Assembly: GCF_900141875.1 (NCBI RefSeq)
Contig: NZ_FQZE01000019.1
Location: forward strand, 33,920 to 97,919
Reading direction: 5' to 3'
DNA length: 64,000 nt
DNA from: Tangfeifania diversioriginum
Lineage (GTDB): Bacteria; Bacteroidota; Bacteroidia; Bacteroidales; Prolixibacteraceae
This document shows, piece after piece, positions 62,183 to 64,000 of the stretch; the stretch's first letter is position 1, and the number at the start of each line of letters is the position of its first letter. Both the position numbers and the translations under genes were made by a program. The notes under the pieces were generated by a model. It was given only the letters and a program-made list of their open reading frames with translations, did no database searches and was not told the origin of the DNA.

Positions 62183-63358
62183 ATGAAAAAACTAAAAGTC
62201 CTCACCGTCGTCGGCACCCGCCCCGAAATCATCCGTCTCTCGCGGATAATGGCCCGGCTCGACGAATCCGATGCCATTGAGCACATAACAGTGCACACCG
62301 GCCAGAATTACGACTACGAACTCAACGAAATATTCTACGACGACCTCGGCATCCGCAAACCCGACTATTTTTTGAATGCCGCCGGGGCCACCGCCACCGC
62401 TACTGTTGGGCAAATATTAATCAACATTGAACCCGTTCTGGAAAAAGTGCAGCCCGATGCCTTTCTGGTTCTGGGCGATACCAACAGTTGTTTGTGTGCC
62501 ATCCCCGCCAAGAAACGCCACATCCCCATCTTCCACATGGAAGCCGGCAACCGCTGTTTCGACCAGCGTGTACCCGAAGAAACCAACCGGAAAATTGTGG
62601 ACCATATTTCCGACATCAACCTCACCTACAGCAGCATTGCCCGGGAATACCTGTTAAGGGAAGGATTACCCGCCGACCGTATCATTAAAACCGGCAGCCC
62701 CATGTTTGAGGTGTTGAACCACTATAGGCCCAAAATCCTGGCTTCTGATGTACTCCCGCGCCTCGGCCTCGAAAAAGAAAAGTACTTCGTCGTCTCTGCC
62801 CACCGCGAAGAGAACATCAACAGCGAAAAGAATTTTAACGGACTCATTGAATCGCTCAACCAGATTGCCGAAAAATACAACTATCCCATCATCGTTTCCA
62901 CCCACCCCCGCACCCGCAAAAAACTGGAAGAGAAAGTTACACAGAGTCACACTGTGTCAAACACTGTGGAACACCGTGAAACTTCTATAAATCCTTTAAT
63001 TCAGTTTTTGAAACCTTTAGGTTTTTCTGACTATAATGCCTTGCAAATGAACGCCTACGCCGTCCTCTCCGACTCCGGAACCATCAGCGAAGAATCTTCC
63101 ATTTTAAACATGCGCGCGTTGAACATCCGCGAAGCCCACGAACGCCCCGAAGCCATGGAAGAAGCCGCAGTGATGATGGTGGGCCTGAAACCCGAACGGA
63201 TTTTACAGGGACTAATGCAATTGCAAACCCAAAAAACCGGCGAAAAAAGAAACTTCCGGCAGGTGGCCGACTACTCCATGCCCAATGTAAGCGATAAAGT
63301 AGCCCGGATAATCGTAAGCTATACCGATTATATTAAACGCACCGTCTGGAGCGTGTAG
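62183..63358 (+). CDS. fnlC: UDP-N-acetylglucosamine 2-epimerase-like enzyme (FnlC/WbjD/CapG type) with F1 insert
   Basis: A 391-residue non-hydrolysing epimerase for the last step to UDP-N-acetyl-L-fucosamine. Motifs: VLTVVGTRPEIIRLSRIMAR, HTGQNYDYELNEIFYDDLGI, LVLGDTNSCLCAI, HMEAGNRCFDQRVPEETNRK, SAHREENINSEKNF, and SDSGTISEESSIL. Between LEEK (about 251) and INPLIQFLKPLGF an F1 repeat adds about 16 residues (VTQSHTVSNTVEHRETS), in frame. The ATG at 62183 follows F5 copy c; a frame from 62120 runs through that repeat and is rejected. Its 3' end recurs at 48.2 and 49.9 kb. Confidence 0.92.
   Translation: MKKLKVLTVVGTRPEIIRLSRIMARLDESDAIEHITVHTGQNYDYELNEIFYDDLGIRKPDYFLNAAGATATATVGQILINIEPVLEKVQPDAFLVLGDTNSCLCAIPAKKRHIPIFHMEAGNRCFDQRVPEETNRKIVDHISDINLTYSSIAREYLLREGLPADRIIKTGSPMFEVLNHYRPKILASDVLPRLGLEKEKYFVVSAHREENINSEKNFNGLIESLNQIAEKYNYPIIVSTHPRTRKKLEEKVTQSHTVSNTVEHRETSINPLIQFLKPLGFSDYNALQMNAYAVLSDSGTISEESSILNMRALNIREAHERPEAMEEAAVMMVGLKPERILQGLMQLQTQKTGEKRNFRQVADYSMPNVSDKVARIIVSYTDYIKRTVWSV
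62936..62982 (+). repeat. F1 repeat, copy 7, inside fnlC
   Basis: TTACACAGAGTCACACTGTG then TCAAACACTGTGGAACACCG and TGAAAC. Read as VTQSHTVSNTVEHRET, close to the peptide from the fnlB copy and in the same frame. Confidence 0.9.
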
Positions 63359-63403
63359 TTACACAGAGTAACACTGTGGAAACACCATGTAACACTGTGA
63401 ACC
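63359..63403 (+). repeat. F1 repeat, copy 8, after fnlC
   Basis: TTACACAGAGTAACACTGTG then GAAACACCATGTAACACTG and TGAACC. It follows the stop codon directly, as copy 1 follows fnlC fragment A. Confidence 0.8.
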
Positions 63404-63433
63404 AAAATTTATATGTTCCATAAAAAAAACAAT

Positions 63434-63784
63434 ATGAATATCTTGCATCTCATAGGCCGCAATAAAGAACTCTTCACCGAAGACATCTCCGGCCACGAAA
63501 AAGAACTTTCCGAAATCGTGAGTTCTTCCCGTTTTTTGGTAATTGGCGGTGCCGGTTCCATCGGACAAGCCGTTACCAAAGAAATCTTTAAACGTAATCC
63601 GCAAAAAATGCAGCCCACTGTAGCGCCCAACTTTGTGAAACGCTGTGCAACCTTTTCAAAAAACCTCTTTACCTTTTGTCAATTTCAAATGGCTTTTATA
63701 TATTCATCATCTTTAAAATTGAGTACTTTTCTTGTTCAAAAAGAAAAAACAGAACTAATGAGGCAGGCTCCTTATCTCCTGTAA
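63434..63784 (+). pseudogene. 5' fragment of the SDR nucleotide-sugar dehydratase gene (copy 3)
   Basis: MNILHLIGRNKELFTEDISG, HEKELSEIVSSSRFLVIGGA and GSIGQAVTKEIFKRNPQK are the uninterrupted N-terminus of the gene seen in two other fragments. After about codon 58 (63607) the frame continues with unrelated, low-complexity residues and stops at 63784. The NAD motif GGAGSIG is present, the rest of the enzyme is lost. Confidence 0.82.
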
Positions 63785-63814
63785 CTCAGAGGGCGGGGCT
63801 GTGTAAAGAACCAA

Positions 63815-63934
63815 CAAAAAGCCATACAAACCGTTTACAACATCCGGCACCAGAAACCTCTTGGATTAAAAGGCGAAACCCACCCACTGGCTAAACTGCC
63901 GCTAACAAAACACCCGTTTGAGGCAAACAAGTAA
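63815..63934 (+). pseudogene. 3' fragment of the Gfo/Idh/MocA gene (copy 4)
   Basis: QKAIQTVYNIRHQKPLGLKG through HPFEANK, more divergent than the fragments at 51.9 and 54.4 kb. It follows an SDR 5' fragment, as at 51.7-52.0 kb, and is followed by the same CTGTTAG tail. Confidence 0.82.
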
Positions 63935-64000
63935 AGACTGTTAAGATTGTTAAAAATGTTAGCCTGTTAAAGCTGTTAACAAACTAACAACTCTAACAGC
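63935..64000 (+). repeat. CTGTTAG-rich tail (copy 4)
   Basis: GACTGTTAAGATTGTTAA, GTTAGCCTGTTAAAG and GTTAACAAACTAAC, running to the window end. Confidence 0.65.

Noticed and set aside
48508..64000. Repeats considered as a CRISPR array
   Set aside because: Repeats lack regular unit-spacer alternation with unique spacers of constant length, and no cas genes are present.
1..64000. tRNA, rRNA or transposase genes
   Set aside because: I searched by eye and saw no tRNA cloverleaf, rRNA segment or full transposase/integrase gene; the mobile features here are repeats and small nuclease genes only.

Overview
The window reads as a chromosome segment of a Bacteroidota bacterium, probably of the Marinilabiliales/Prolixibacteraceae type (an inference). 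The signs are two SusC/SusD outer-membrane pairs each led by an ECF sigma factor and a FecR anti-sigma factor, many signal-peptide glycoside hydrolases, and promoters of the TTTG-N19-TAnnTTTG form. Nearly every gene is on the + strand.

1-3.5 kb: the 3' end of a cysH-type sulfonucleotide reductase, a small cysteine-rich DUF3795 protein on the minus strand, and a GH65 glycosidase/phosphorylase. 3.6-20.3 kb: two consecutive sigma - FecR - SusC - SusD units, the first with a discoidin-type surface lipoprotein. Hairpins lie in the spacers around both FecR genes. 20.5-40.4 kb: a run of exported degradative enzymes (GH106, two GH28 plus a truncated GH28 relative, GH29, a GH141-like beta-helix lipoprotein, M28 and C69 peptidases, GH92, GH78 and a PHP phosphoesterase). 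Rhamnosidases, polygalacturonase-like enzymes and fucosidases together point to a rhamnogalacturonan-like polysaccharide. Two gene stubs lie among them.

40.8-47.9 kb: a response regulator and a winged-helix regulator precede a surface-polysaccharide locus. Gmd and Fcl make GDP-L-fucose, with a nucleotidyltransferase-GHMP kinase fusion between them, followed by a Gfo/Idh/MocA sugar dehydrogenase. Further on, fnlA, a cupin gene, fnlB and fnlC (56.5-63.4 kb) encode the UDP-N-acetyl-L-fucosamine pathway.

48-64 kb is the unusual part. The nucleotide-sugar genes are separated by (1) broken 5' or 3' ends of sugar genes present in several copies, (2) four small toxin-antitoxin modules, two of them damaged, (3) a DUF4143 ATPase and two AlbA_2/Schlafen-type regulators, (4) three small genes of PD-(D/E)XK nuclease type (two GxxExxY, one DUF559), and (5) at least six families of short palindromic repeats. 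Each nuclease gene is bracketed by direct copies of its own repeat family. One family, based on CACAGAGT/CACTGTG, also lies in frame inside fnlB and fnlC, and other elements sit in frame inside fcl. I infer that the nucleases and repeats form small mobile cassettes, comparable to REP/RAYT elements or Rickettsia palindromic elements, invading a polysaccharide locus. This is the most promising candidate for an undescribed system here.
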